From contig NZ_JPOI01000001.1 in the NCBI RefSeq assembly GCF_000733845.1, positions 1,651,501-1,715,500 of the forward strand: a DNA stretch of 64,000 bases, given 5' to 3'. A model generated the notes under the pieces. The model had not been told where the DNA came from. It searched no databases and worked only from the letters and a program-made list of their open reading frames with translations. Shown here piece by piece: positions 8,077 to 16,911 of the stretch (the stretch's first letter is position 1; every line of letters starts with the position of its first letter). This DNA is from Geobacillus vulcani PSS1. Lineage in GTDB: Bacteria; Bacillota; Bacilli; Bacillales; Anoxybacillaceae. The position numbers were made by a program, and so were the translations under genes.

Positions 8077-9612
8077 ATGGATTTACGAACGGTTTGGACG
8101 AAAAATATCGAGCAGTTCGGTCCTTATCCGGCACTGATTTTTGAGGGAAATGAATATACGAACGTGGACTGCGATGCCCGTTCGTCCCAGCTGGCTCATG
8201 TGTTGATTGAACTTGGGGTCAAGCCGGGCGACCGCGTCGTCGTGACGATGCCAAACAGCCCGGAAGTGGTCGTCGCTTTCAGCGGCGTCTTGAAGGCAGG
8301 AGCCGTTGTCGTGCCGGTGCTGCCGCTGTTGCAGACGCAGGAACTCCATTACATTTTTCAAGATTGCGAACCGAAAGTCGTGCTGACAGCGGAAATGCTG
8401 TGGACGAAGGTGAAAGACGCGGCGAACGGATTGCCGGCGTCTCCGATGATATTTACGCTGGATGATCTTGATTCCCCGCGCTCTTTACGGACAAGAGTGG
8501 AACAAGCTTCTGTCAGCATGCCGCTGGCGGCAGTCACCGAAAACGCTCCTGCCGCCTTGCTTTATACATCAGGAACGACCGGCCAGCCGAAGGGGGTCGT
8601 GCTGACGCATCGCAACTTGTATGCCAACGCGGAAGCAGCGGCCGAGATGGCGAAGCGGCTGCCGACCGAATATGATCGCGTCGGTCTTGGCGTGTTGCCG
8701 ATCTCCCATGCGTTCGGCTTCACGATGATGAATGTCGCGCTGTTGTTGGGCGACAAGATCGTCCTCCTGCCGTATTTCGAGCCGAAAAAAGTGCTGGAGA
8801 CGATCGAACGGTATCGGGTGACGCATACGGCAATGGTGCCGGCGATGTTCCATGCGTTGTGCTATTGCCCCGAGGCGGACCGCTATGACACGTCCAGTTT
8901 GGTCGCGTGCGTGTCCGGGTCGGCGTCATTGCCGCGCTCGTTGGCGGAGCAGTTTCAGCGCAAATTCGGCTGCTTGATTTTGGAAGGATACGGACTGTCC
9001 GAGGCGGCGCCGATTGTGACGGCGACCGATCCGACGAAGCCGATCAAGCCGGGGTCGGTCGGGCTTCCGCTGCCTGGCGTGCAAGTGGCAGTCGTCGATG
9101 AACACGGCAACCGCCTGCCGCCAAACGAAGTCGGAGAACTGATTGTTTCCGGCCCGAATATTTTCCAAGGCTACTACCGAAAAGACGAAGAGACGCGCCA
9201 AGCGTTGCGCGACGGCTGGCTGTATACCGGCGATATGGCGCGCATCGATGAAGACGGGTACGTGTTTATCGTCGACCGGAAAAAAGATGTCATCATCCGC
9301 GGCGGATTCAACGTTTACCCGCGCGATATCGAGGAACTACTCATGTCCCATCCGGATGTGCTGGAAGCCGGCGTCGTCGGCGTTCCTTCGCCGAAAATGG
9401 GCGAAGAAGTCGCCGCATATGTCGTCGTCCGACGTGGGTCCCAAGTGACGGAAGCGGAGCTGATCGAGTTTTGCCAAAAGCGGGTGGCGAAATACAAAAG
9501 CCCACGTTTTTTGAAAAAGGTCGGCTACTTGCCGAAAAACATGATCGGCAAAATCGACAAAAAGAAGCTGCGTGAATGGGCCAGCGAGTTTATTTCCGCT
9601 GTTCAATCGTAA
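8077..9612 (+). CDS. Long-chain-type fatty acid--CoA ligase (AMP-binding)
   Basis: 511 aa. It activates a carboxylic acid with ATP and CoA through an acyl-adenylate. Core motifs in order: LLYTSGTTGQPKGVV (P-loop, about residue 166), GYGLSEAAPIV (A5), WLYTGDMARIDEDGY (A7), FIVDRKKDVIIRGGFNVYP (hinge) and PKNMIGKIDKKKL, whose Lys is the adenylation lysine. ATG 8077 has AAAGGAG 8 nt upstream. The substrate cannot be read directly; the neighbours imply a fatty or branched/cyclic acid. Its stop codon overlaps an ATG of the next reading frame, indicating a tight operon. Confidence 0.92.
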   Translation: MDLRTVWTKNIEQFGPYPALIFEGNEYTNVDCDARSSQLAHVLIELGVKPGDRVVVTMPNSPEVVVAFSGVLKAGAVVVPVLPLLQTQELHYIFQDCEPKVVLTAEMLWTKVKDAANGLPASPMIFTLDDLDSPRSLRTRVEQASVSMPLAAVTENAPAALLYTSGTTGQPKGVVLTHRNLYANAEAAAEMAKRLPTEYDRVGLGVLPISHAFGFTMMNVALLLGDKIVLLPYFEPKKVLETIERYRVTHTAMVPAMFHALCYCPEADRYDTSSLVACVSGSASLPRSLAEQFQRKFGCLILEGYGLSEAAPIVTATDPTKPIKPGSVGLPLPGVQVAVVDEHGNRLPPNEVGELIVSGPNIFQGYYRKDEETRQALRDGWLYTGDMARIDEDGYVFIVDRKKDVIIRGGFNVYPRDIEELLMSHPDVLEAGVVGVPSPKMGEEVAAYVVVRRGSQVTEAELIEFCQKRVAKYKSPRFLKKVGYLPKNMIGKIDKKKLREWASEFISAVQS

Positions 9613-9632
9613 TGGAAAAGGAGAGGGACAAG

Positions 9633-10775
9633 GTGATTTCGTTTCAACCGACTGAAGAAGAACAGGCGTTTTTTCAAGTCGCCCGCAGTCTTGCCGTCGA
9701 GAAAATCCGCCCGGCCGCAAGAGAGTGCGAGAAACGCCGGACTGTTTCGGCTGACTTGATTGCCCGAGTGAATGAGCTTGGCCTGTCAGCGCTCGAGCTT
9801 CCAGAATTGTGGGGAGGTCTGGAACTGCCGCTTCTGTCGCAAGCGATCATTTGGCAAGGGCTCAGCTATGGCGATTTAGGCGTCATTCAAGGGCTTCCCG
9901 GGGCTGGGGAGGCGTCTTCCCTCTTTCGTCTGTCTTCCGAGCACCGTGCATGGCATCGGTACCGGGAGATCGCAAAAGGAGGACAATGGCCGACTGTTGC
10001 CTGGGTCGACGAAGCGGAACAAAAGGAACCGTTGAAGCAACCCATTCGCGTGCGCCGGCGCGGCAGCGGGTACGTGGTGGACGGAGTGTCGTCTCCAGTC
10101 CGCCTGGCGTCGAAAGCCGACTGGGTGGTCATCGCCGCGAGGGATGAAGAAGAAACGGTTTTGCTCGCTTTGGATGAGCGAGTATGGGAGATCGAAGAAG
10201 GGGATATAAGGCTGGGGCTTCTTGCTTCCGGCATCGCTCGCCTTCGATTTGCGGAAGTGTACGCCGGTCCGGAACAACTCGTTGCCCGCGGCCCGGAGGC
10301 GGACGCATGGCTCAATCGGGTGCGCGCCCGAAATCAAGTCATCGAAGCGGCGAAGGAAGTCGGCTTGATGGAGGCGGCGCTTGATTACACCATTGAATAC
10401 ACCGCGGGGAGAAAGGCGTTCGGGCAAGAAATCGCCAAGTTTCAAGGCGTGTCGTTTACGATCGCGGAGATGGCGTTTGCCTGTCGCGGGGCGAAATGTC
10501 TTGTATGGCAAGCCGCTTCTGCGGTTGACCGAGGAGATGAACAGGCGGACGGCTTTGCATGGCGTGCGCTGGCGTGCGCTCATCGTTCGCTGCGCTATGT
10601 CACCGACCAAGCGGTGCAAATGCTCGGCGGACACGGATACGTGCAAGAATATCCAGTCGAAAAATGGATGCGCGACGCCGAGGCGCAAGTGATGCTGTAT
10701 GGCCGGGAGCGAGACTGGCTCATCCGCCGCGGCGAACAGCTGCTCAGCGAACGGAAAGAGAGGGTGGCGCCATGA
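9633..10775 (+). CDS. Acyl-CoA dehydrogenase-like protein lacking the catalytic Glu
   Basis: 380 aa, with the acyl-CoA dehydrogenase (ACAD) N-terminal, middle and C-terminal domains. It keeps FAD-side features: AGRKAFGQEIAKFQG and QMLGGHGYVQEYPVEKWMRD. The catalytic position normally reading Y-E-G-T is LYGRE here (Gly357 instead of Glu), and the middle-domain TEP-GSD motif is replaced by WVDEAEQ. On its own it is unlikely to be a normal dehydrogenase. The next gene overlaps it by 4 nt and has the opposite losses, so a heteromeric enzyme is the best explanation. Start GTG 9633, 9 nt after AAGGAG; an ATG at 9612 is possible. Confidence 0.85.
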   Translation: MISFQPTEEEQAFFQVARSLAVEKIRPAARECEKRRTVSADLIARVNELGLSALELPELWGGLELPLLSQAIIWQGLSYGDLGVIQGLPGAGEASSLFRLSSEHRAWHRYREIAKGGQWPTVAWVDEAEQKEPLKQPIRVRRRGSGYVVDGVSSPVRLASKADWVVIAARDEEETVLLALDERVWEIEEGDIRLGLLASGIARLRFAEVYAGPEQLVARGPEADAWLNRVRARNQVIEAAKEVGLMEAALDYTIEYTAGRKAFGQEIAKFQGVSFTIAEMAFACRGAKCLVWQAASAVDRGDEQADGFAWRALACAHRSLRYVTDQAVQMLGGHGYVQEYPVEKWMRDAEAQVMLYGRERDWLIRRGEQLLSERKERVAP

Positions 10776-11986
10776 TTTCGTTTACCTTATCACCGCAGCA
10801 AAAACAAATGAAAGAGCTCGTCCATTGGTTCGCCAAACATGAAGTGCGTCCGATCGCACTGGAGGCGGACCGGCTGGGACGGGTGCCGGATGAGTGGCTT
10901 GAGAAAGTGAACAAAATGGGCATCCAGCTGAATGCATCCTCGTTCAGCGGGGGACGTGCACCGTCCGTCTCGGACAAGAAAAAGGAAAAAAAAGAGCGCG
11001 AAGGCAACCGCATCGCGGTGATCGCCGCCGAAGAGCTCGCGTGGGGCTGCCCAGCCGTCGCCTTGTCCCTTCCCGGACCTGGCCTTGGGGGACCGCCGGT
11101 TCAATCGAGCGGCACGCCCGAGCAAAAACAGCGGTTTTTGTCGATTTTCACGAAAGATGAACCGCGCTGGGGAGCCTATGCGTTGACCGAACCGGAAGCC
11201 GGGTCGGATGCGTCTGGCATCCGCACGACCGCGAGGAAAGTCGACGGCGGCTATGTATTAAACGGGCAAAAAATTTTCATCACGAACGGAGCCCGCGCTT
11301 CGTGGGTCGTCGTGTTCGCCACCATTGACCCGTCGCTCGGCCGCGCCGGGCACCGGGCCTTTGTCGTCGAAAAAGGAACGCCGGGATTTACGGCCACCCG
11401 CACGGTTCAGAAGATGGGCTTGCGCGCCAATGAAACGGCGGAACTCTTGTTTGAAGACTGTTTCGTCCCTGACGACAATTTGCTTGGCGGCGAAGAGCTG
11501 TACAGCGCCAACGCCAATCGTCCGTCCGGCTTTCAAGTGGCGATGAAGACGTTTGACAGCACGCGGCCGATCGTCGCCGCCATGGCGGTTGGCATCGCCC
11601 GCGCGGCGTACGAATATACGCTTGAGGTCGTCAAACGCGAATATCCAAGGCAAGGTCGTTTGTACTATGAAGCGGCTGAGCTGCTCGCCGAGGCGGAGCA
11701 AGAGATCGAGGCGGCCCGCCTGCTCACCTGGGAAGCCGCGTGGAAAGCCGACATCGGCGAACCGAACGCCATGGAAGCGGCCATCTGCAAGGCCGTGGCG
11801 GGAAAAATGGCGCTTCATGTATGCGCCATGTGCCTTGAGCTGCTTGGCCCGGCCGGTCTTGATGGGCATTTGGTCGAGAAATTGTACCGCGATGTGAAAG
11901 TGTTTGACATTTTCGAAGGCACGCAGCAAATCCAGCGCCTCGTCACCGCCCGACGGCTGTATGCGCCATACGGCGTGCACGTCTAG
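10772..11986 (+). CDS. Acyl-CoA dehydrogenase (catalytic Glu present)
   Basis: 404 aa. The ATG overlaps the previous stop (ATGA), so the two ACAD genes are translationally coupled. It has YALTEPEAGSDASGIRT and IFITNGARASWVVVF in the middle domain, and FDIFEGTQQIQRL at the C-terminus with catalytic Glu382. It lacks the usual R-x-x-F-G segment (REYPRQGRLYYEAAEL instead) and the LLGGxGY motif (LLGPAGLDG instead), both FAD contacts supplied by the partner subunit in homotetrameric ACADs. A Lys/Glu-rich insertion (about residues 60-80) follows the first helices. It introduces the alpha-beta double bond in an acyl-CoA, passing electrons to ETF. Confidence 0.9.
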   Translation: MISFTLSPQQKQMKELVHWFAKHEVRPIALEADRLGRVPDEWLEKVNKMGIQLNASSFSGGRAPSVSDKKKEKKEREGNRIAVIAAEELAWGCPAVALSLPGPGLGGPPVQSSGTPEQKQRFLSIFTKDEPRWGAYALTEPEAGSDASGIRTTARKVDGGYVLNGQKIFITNGARASWVVVFATIDPSLGRAGHRAFVVEKGTPGFTATRTVQKMGLRANETAELLFEDCFVPDDNLLGGEELYSANANRPSGFQVAMKTFDSTRPIVAAMAVGIARAAYEYTLEVVKREYPRQGRLYYEAAELLAEAEQEIEAARLLTWEAAWKADIGEPNAMEAAICKAVAGKMALHVCAMCLELLGPAGLDGHLVEKLYRDVKVFDIFEGTQQIQRLVTARRLYAPYGVHV

Positions 11987-12085
11987 AAGGGAGAGACGGC
12001 GGTCCAAGCATCTCCGCTCGCGGTGGAGAACGATGATCATTTGTGAAGTTGCCGGTTTAATCGAATGAAAAAGGGGGGAATTCCG

Positions 12086-12877
12086 ATGCCTTATGAAACG
12101 TTGCGCATCGAGCGGCGGGCGAAAGGAGTCGCGTGGATTGTCATCGACCATCCGCCGGCCAACGCCATTAGCGAAAAGTTGATGAACGAATTGGAACAAG
12201 CGGCCGATGAGCTGGAAGCCGACAGCAAGGTGCGCGTTATCGTCATCGCGTCGGCCCATCCGAAAACGTTTCTCGCCGGCGCCGACTTAAAGGACATGAT
12301 TCAGCGTGGGAGCCAGTTGGCCGGCAATGAGTCCAGCATCGCCGAACAAAGCGCCCGCATGCAGCGCTGCTTCGACCGCTTCGCCAAAATGCCGAAACCG
12401 GTGATCGCGGCCATCAACGGCTATGCGCTCGGCGGCGGCTGCGAATTGGCGCTCGCTTGCGACTTCCGCATCATGGGCGGAGGCAAAATCGGCTTAACGG
12501 AAGTCTCCCTCGGCTTGATTCCAGGAGCAGGCGGGACGCAGCGGCTGACGCGCCTTATCGGACGGGCGAAAGCGACGGAGCTTATTTTTCTCGCTCGCCG
12601 GCTCGACCCGCAAGAAGCGCTCGAATTCGGCCTCGTTCATCGCGTCGCGCTCCCAGAGCGGCTCGAAGAAGAAGCGGCGGCGTTTGCCGAGCAATTGTCA
12701 GAAGGCGCGGTGCGGGCGATGGGGCTGGCCAAGCGGGCCATCTATGTGGCCGAGGGGCTTCCAGAAGACGGATTTGGCATCGAAGCGTCGTCATTTGCGG
12801 CCACGTTTAAGACGGGAGAGCCGGCGATCGGGCTGGCCGCGTTTTTCCAAAAGAAACAACCGCAATTTTTGCGATAA
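12086..12877 (+). CDS. Enoyl-CoA hydratase (crotonase family)
   Basis: 263 aa. It hydrates trans-2-enoyl-CoA to 3-hydroxyacyl-CoA. The oxyanion-hole sequence KTFLAGADLKDM and YALGGGCELALACD are present, with both catalytic acids: Glu120 in GGGCEL and Glu139 in LTEVSLGLIPGAGGTQRL. ATG 12086 follows AAGGGGGGAA by about 6 nt. It sits 99 bp after the ACAD pair and 15 bp before the SDR, matching the biochemical order of beta-oxidation. Confidence 0.93.
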   Translation: MPYETLRIERRAKGVAWIVIDHPPANAISEKLMNELEQAADELEADSKVRVIVIASAHPKTFLAGADLKDMIQRGSQLAGNESSIAEQSARMQRCFDRFAKMPKPVIAAINGYALGGGCELALACDFRIMGGGKIGLTEVSLGLIPGAGGTQRLTRLIGRAKATELIFLARRLDPQEALEFGLVHRVALPERLEEEAAAFAEQLSEGAVRAMGLAKRAIYVAEGLPEDGFGIEASSFAATFKTGEPAIGLAAFFQKKQPQFLR

Positions 12878-12892
12878 ATGGGGGGAATCTTG

Positions 12893-13735
12893 ATGTCATC
12901 ATGGGCGGAACTGCTGAAAGGAAAAGTAGCGGTCGTCACCGGCGCCTCACGCGGCCTCGGGCGGGCGGACGCCTTGGCGCTTGCCGAGGCGGGAGCGGAT
13001 GTCGTCATCACCGATATTTTGCTTGAATCGGATGAAGAAAGCAAACAAACGGCGCAAAAATATGGGCCGCTCTCCCAAGTGATGCAAAGCACGAACGTCG
13101 TATATGCCGAAAAAACGGCTGAGGAAATCCGCGCCATGGGGCGGCGGGCAATGGCGATCAAAATGGACGTCACCGACCGCGAGCAAGTGAAGGACGTGTT
13201 TGCCCGCGTCAAAGAGGAGTTCGGATCGATCGACATTTTGGTCAACAACGCGGGGACGCTCGATCATGTTTCGCAGATTGAAAAGCAAAATGATGAGTTG
13301 TGGGAGCGCGATTTGCGAGTGAACTTGACCGGCACGTACAATTGCACGAAAGCCGTGTGGCCGTACATGAAGGAGCAAGGATGGGGACGGATCATCAACA
13401 TGTCGTCCGTCGCCGGCACGCTCGGCGGCTTCGGGCAGGCGAGCTACTCGGCGACGAAAGGAGCGGTGTTGAGCTTTACGAAAAGCATGGCGCTGGAAGG
13501 AGCGCGCTACGGCATTACGGTGAACGCCATCGTGCCGGGCATTATCAATACGGAAGCGTTCCGCATGGGCAACCCGAAAATGAACGAACGGATGATCCAG
13601 CGCACGGCGTTCCGCCGCCCGGGTGAACCGGAAGACGTCGCCAACGCCATCGTGTTCCTTTGTTCCGATAAAGCGAAATACATTACGGGGATTGGATTGA
13701 ATGTTTCCGGCGGCATCGAACTGTTTACGTTCTAG
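12893..13735 (+). CDS. SDR-family dehydrogenase, probable 3-hydroxyacyl-CoA dehydrogenase
   Basis: 280 aa, classical SDR: cofactor motif TGASRGLGR (near residue 18), NNAG, and the catalytic Ser-Tyr-Lys in MSSVAGTLGGFGQASYSATK. An acidic residue after strand 2 (TDILLESDEES) favours NAD. There is an insertion of roughly 25 residues between strand 2 and helix C compared with ordinary FabG-like SDRs. Position between hydratase and thiolase implies oxidation of the 3-hydroxyacyl-CoA intermediate. ATG 12893 has only a G-rich upstream site (GGGGGGAA). A FabG-type reductase in the reverse direction cannot be excluded. Confidence 0.85.
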   Translation: MSSWAELLKGKVAVVTGASRGLGRADALALAEAGADVVITDILLESDEESKQTAQKYGPLSQVMQSTNVVYAEKTAEEIRAMGRRAMAIKMDVTDREQVKDVFARVKEEFGSIDILVNNAGTLDHVSQIEKQNDELWERDLRVNLTGTYNCTKAVWPYMKEQGWGRIINMSSVAGTLGGFGQASYSATKGAVLSFTKSMALEGARYGITVNAIVPGIINTEAFRMGNPKMNERMIQRTAFRRPGEPEDVANAIVFLCSDKAKYITGIGLNVSGGIELFTF

Positions 13736-13846
13736 ATGAATCAGCGCCCGATTTGGATAGCGATTGGGACAAGAAGGAGAGGCCTGCAGCGGCTCTGGCC
13801 GCGCAGGGAAAAGGGTTTGATTTTGATACGGAACAGGAGGAGCGGC

Positions 13847-14989
13847 ATGAGGGAAGTCGTCATTGTTGACGCCGTGCGCACGGCGATCGGCAAGAAAAAA
13901 GGAGCGCTTGCCAACGTCCATCCGGTTGACATGCTTGTTCCGGTGCTGCGGGCGCTTGTCGACCGGAATGGGCTGGATGCCGGCCTGGTGGAAGACGTCA
14001 TCGTCGGCTGCGTGACGATGACCGGGGAGCAAGGGGGCAACATCGCCCGCCAAGCGGTGCTCGCCGCCGGATTTCCGGTCGAAGTACCGGCGTTTTCCTT
14101 AAACCGGATGTGTGGTTCGAGCCAACAGGCGATTCACAGCGCGGCGCAGGCGATTTTGGCCGGCGACATCGACATCGCCATCGCCGCTGGGGTCGAAAGC
14201 ATGACGCGCGTGCCGATGGGAAGCGACATGGGACGGTTCAGCCGCCAGCTGACAAGTCGGTACAACATCGTGCCGCAAGGGATTTCCGCCGAGATGATCG
14301 CGAAAAAATGGGGGTTGTCGCGGGAAGAGTTGGATGCGTTTTCACTCGAAAGCCACCAAAAAGCGGCCGCGGCGGCCGACGGCGGGATGTTTGCGCGGGA
14401 AATCATCCCGCTTGAAGTGCGAGGCGAAAACGGAACGATGACATTTGCCCGTGATGAAGGGATTCGGCGCGACACCTCGCTCGAAAAGTTAGCGGCGTTA
14501 ACACCGTCATTCCAGCCGAAAGGCGGCGTCATTACGGCGGGTAACTCAAGCCAAGTGAGCGACGGAGCGGCCGGCGTGCTGCTCATGTCGTCGGATAAAG
14601 CCCGGCAGCTTGGCTTGCGGCCTAGGGCGCGCATCGTCGCCCGCACGGTCATCGGCGAAGATCCGATTCTGATGCTTACGGGCGTCATCCCAGCCACGCG
14701 CCGCGTGCTCGAAAAAGCGGGGCTGCGCCTTGACCAAATCGATGTCATCGAAATCAATGAAGCGTTCGCTTCGGTCGTCAAAGCGTGGGAGCGGGAGCTT
14801 GAGCCGGATATGGCGAAAGTCAATCCGCGCGGCGGGGCGATCGCCCTCGGCCACCCGCTCGGCGCGAGCGGCGCCCGGCTGATGACGACGCTGCTTCATG
14901 AACTCGAGGACATGGACGGGACATACGGACTACAGGTGATGTGCATCGGCTTTGGCATGGCGACCGCCACGATCATCGAGCGGCTGTAA
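13847..14989 (+). CDS. Acetyl-CoA acyltransferase (thiolase)
   Basis: 380 aa. It cleaves 3-ketoacyl-CoA with CoA to acetyl-CoA and a shortened acyl-CoA. Nucleophile Cys89 is in LNRMCGSSQQAIHSAAQAI; the second His336 is in GHPLGASGAR, and the acid/base Cys366 is in CIGFGMATA. NEAFASV is also canonical. ATG 13847 is 6 nt after AGGAGG. It completes the beta-oxidation set. A biosynthetic thiolase (acetoacetyl-CoA formation) has the same motifs; the gene context argues for degradation. Confidence 0.94.
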   Translation: MREVVIVDAVRTAIGKKKGALANVHPVDMLVPVLRALVDRNGLDAGLVEDVIVGCVTMTGEQGGNIARQAVLAAGFPVEVPAFSLNRMCGSSQQAIHSAAQAILAGDIDIAIAAGVESMTRVPMGSDMGRFSRQLTSRYNIVPQGISAEMIAKKWGLSREELDAFSLESHQKAAAAADGGMFAREIIPLEVRGENGTMTFARDEGIRRDTSLEKLAALTPSFQPKGGVITAGNSSQVSDGAAGVLLMSSDKARQLGLRPRARIVARTVIGEDPILMLTGVIPATRRVLEKAGLRLDQIDVIEINEAFASVVKAWERELEPDMAKVNPRGGAIALGHPLGASGARLMTTLLHELEDMDGTYGLQVMCIGFGMATATIIERL

Positions 14990-15008
14990 GCAGAAAGGGG
15001 GGAGCGGG

Positions 15009-16754
15009 TTGCACGCATCACTTGAAACGGCCAAAACAACACCGACGCCCGACTTGGCGGCTATCGGCGCCGCCATTGAAGAGGAACTGGCCGCCATCAC
15101 CATCGGAAGGCGGAGGAGAAAGATTATTGCGACGATCGCCAAAAACGGGCTCGGCATGGTGCTGGGCGATGTCATCGCCCGCAAGCTGCGAGGGAACGAG
15201 GGAGACAAACCATATTTGCACCATATCGGCCGGAGGCTGCGCCTGGCGTTTGAGGAGCTCGGCCCAACGTTCATCAAGCTCGGGCAGGTGCTCGTCACAA
15301 GACAGGACATCTTGCCGGAGCCGATCACGATCGAGCTGGAGAAATTGCTCGACCGGGTGCCGCCGATCGAGTTCGCCAAAATTCAATACATTCTCGAACG
15401 TGAGCTGCCCGACGGTCTCGAGACGTTTGAATGGATCGAAGAAACGCCGCTCGGTTCGGCGTCGCTTGCCCAAGTATACAAAGCCAAGCTGAAAGAAGGG
15501 CCGGTCGTCGCCGTGAAAGTGGTGCGCCCGACGGTCGAAAAGCTGTTTCAAACCGACATCTCCATCATCAAAAAAATGGCCGCCCGCCTGCAAAAGCGAC
15601 TGCCGCCCGAATTGCAGGCCGCCCTTGACCTCGGGGGGCTCGTGCAAGATTACTACAGCAGCGCCATGGATGAGCTGGATATGACGGAAGAAGCGCGAAA
15701 AATGCAAGAGATGAAGCAAAAATACGAAAGGAGGGCCGAACATGTCACGGTTCCGCACGTGTACGAAGCGACGAAAAGCGTCTTAATTATGGAATACATT
15801 GACGGCTGGCTCATTAAAGATTTCCCCGTTGATTTTCTCACCTTTGAAGAGCGGGTCAACATCATGATCGACCTCGTTCACCATTATGTACAGACGATGC
15901 TCGATGGCCATTACCATGCCGATGCTCACGGTTCCAACATCATGATCGACAAGCGAACGAAAAAGGCGGTCATCATCGACTGGGGAATGACCGGGCGGAT
16001 GGACAGCGTGATGGCGCAAATTTTAATGCGCGTCATTTTGCACATCCAGCTCAACCAAGCGGAAGACGCCGCCGAAGTGTTTATGGAGCTCATGTCGCCG
16101 ACCATCTACACCGATGTCGTCAAATTGAAAGATGAACTGCGGACGCTGACGCTGAACTACGTCAACGCCCACCAGGGAAGCAGCCGCTACAATTACGGTC
16201 GCCTCGTCCTTGAAGCGACGGTGATCGGGCTCCGCAACTACTGCAAAGTCCCGAACGGCCTGGCGCTTTGGGCGAAAGGATTTTCCGCCACCGAAGGAAC
16301 GGCGCGCTGGATTTGTCCGGAAATTTCGTACGGCGAAGTCGTCGAGGCGTATGAAATCCCGATTTTAAAAAGCATTCTTGGAAAGCGCTTTAATTTCCGC
16401 GCCAACGCCAGCCTTGTCGCCGAAACGGCGGAAATGATCGCCACCTTCCCGCGCCGGTTCAACAAAGTGCTCGAGACGATGGCCGAAAACAAATGGCGCA
16501 TGACCGTGCAAGTCCAAACCGACCCAGTGACGCGCAACACACTCAACCAAATCGCCAATCGTTTGGCGCTTTCCCTCATCGCGTTTGCCATCATTATGGC
16601 CACCGGGTTCATCATCGCCAGCATCCCGGGCGGAACGTTTCTCGGCATGGAGAAAATGACGATCGCCAACATCGGGTTGGCCGCTTCTGCCATCTTGGTC
16701 GTTTTTCTTGGCTGGCGGCTGTTCCGCACCCGCAAGCAGCGGCCATGGTTTTAA
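15009..16754 (+). CDS. ABC1/UbiB-family kinase-like membrane protein
   Basis: 581 aa. Family signatures are clear: the KxGQ motif in TFIKLGQVLVTRQDILP, the modified glycine-rich loop LGSASLAQVYKAKL, the lysine in VAVKVVRP, YHADAHGSNIMID and the metal-binding IIDWGMTGRM. Two hydrophobic segments at the C-terminus (about residues 515-570) anchor it in the membrane. UbiB/Coq8 proteins are ATPases that assist quinone or lipid metabolism rather than protein kinases. A UbiB member between thiolase and alcohol dehydrogenase genes is unusual. The start is TTG 15009 behind AAAGGGGGGAG; no ATG has a ribosome-binding site. Confidence 0.9.
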   Translation: MHASLETAKTTPTPDLAAIGAAIEEELAAITIGRRRRKIIATIAKNGLGMVLGDVIARKLRGNEGDKPYLHHIGRRLRLAFEELGPTFIKLGQVLVTRQDILPEPITIELEKLLDRVPPIEFAKIQYILERELPDGLETFEWIEETPLGSASLAQVYKAKLKEGPVVAVKVVRPTVEKLFQTDISIIKKMAARLQKRLPPELQAALDLGGLVQDYYSSAMDELDMTEEARKMQEMKQKYERRAEHVTVPHVYEATKSVLIMEYIDGWLIKDFPVDFLTFEERVNIMIDLVHHYVQTMLDGHYHADAHGSNIMIDKRTKKAVIIDWGMTGRMDSVMAQILMRVILHIQLNQAEDAAEVFMELMSPTIYTDVVKLKDELRTLTLNYVNAHQGSSRYNYGRLVLEATVIGLRNYCKVPNGLALWAKGFSATEGTARWICPEISYGEVVEAYEIPILKSILGKRFNFRANASLVAETAEMIATFPRRFNKVLETMAENKWRMTVQVQTDPVTRNTLNQIANRLALSLIAFAIIMATGFIIASIPGGTFLGMEKMTIANIGLAASAILVVFLGWRLFRTRKQRPWF

Positions 16755-16835
16755 CGAGAGCGTCGAAAATGGGAGGGACACTCCACACGAGATCCGATAG
16801 GGAATGAGGAGACGATCAGAGCGGGATTCGCCCTC

Positions 16836-16849
16836 GGCGAACGTTCGCC
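16836..16849. repeat. 14-bp perfect palindrome in the oxidation cluster
   Basis: GGCGAACGTTCGCC lies between the UbiB-like gene and the next small gene. TTCGCC-CTC-GGCGAA directly before it can form an overlapping hairpin. Operator or mRNA-processing hairpin are both possible. Confidence 0.45.
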
Positions 16850-16911
16850 AAAGGGAAAAAGCGCGTCAAGGACGACGGGGACAAACGAGAAGCGGGGAGG
16901 GGGGAGAAAGC

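Noticed and set aside
12947..14053. 368-codon minus-strand open frame opposite the SDR and thiolase genes
   Set aside because: Antisense shadow of two well-supported genes; amino-acid composition is not protein-like.
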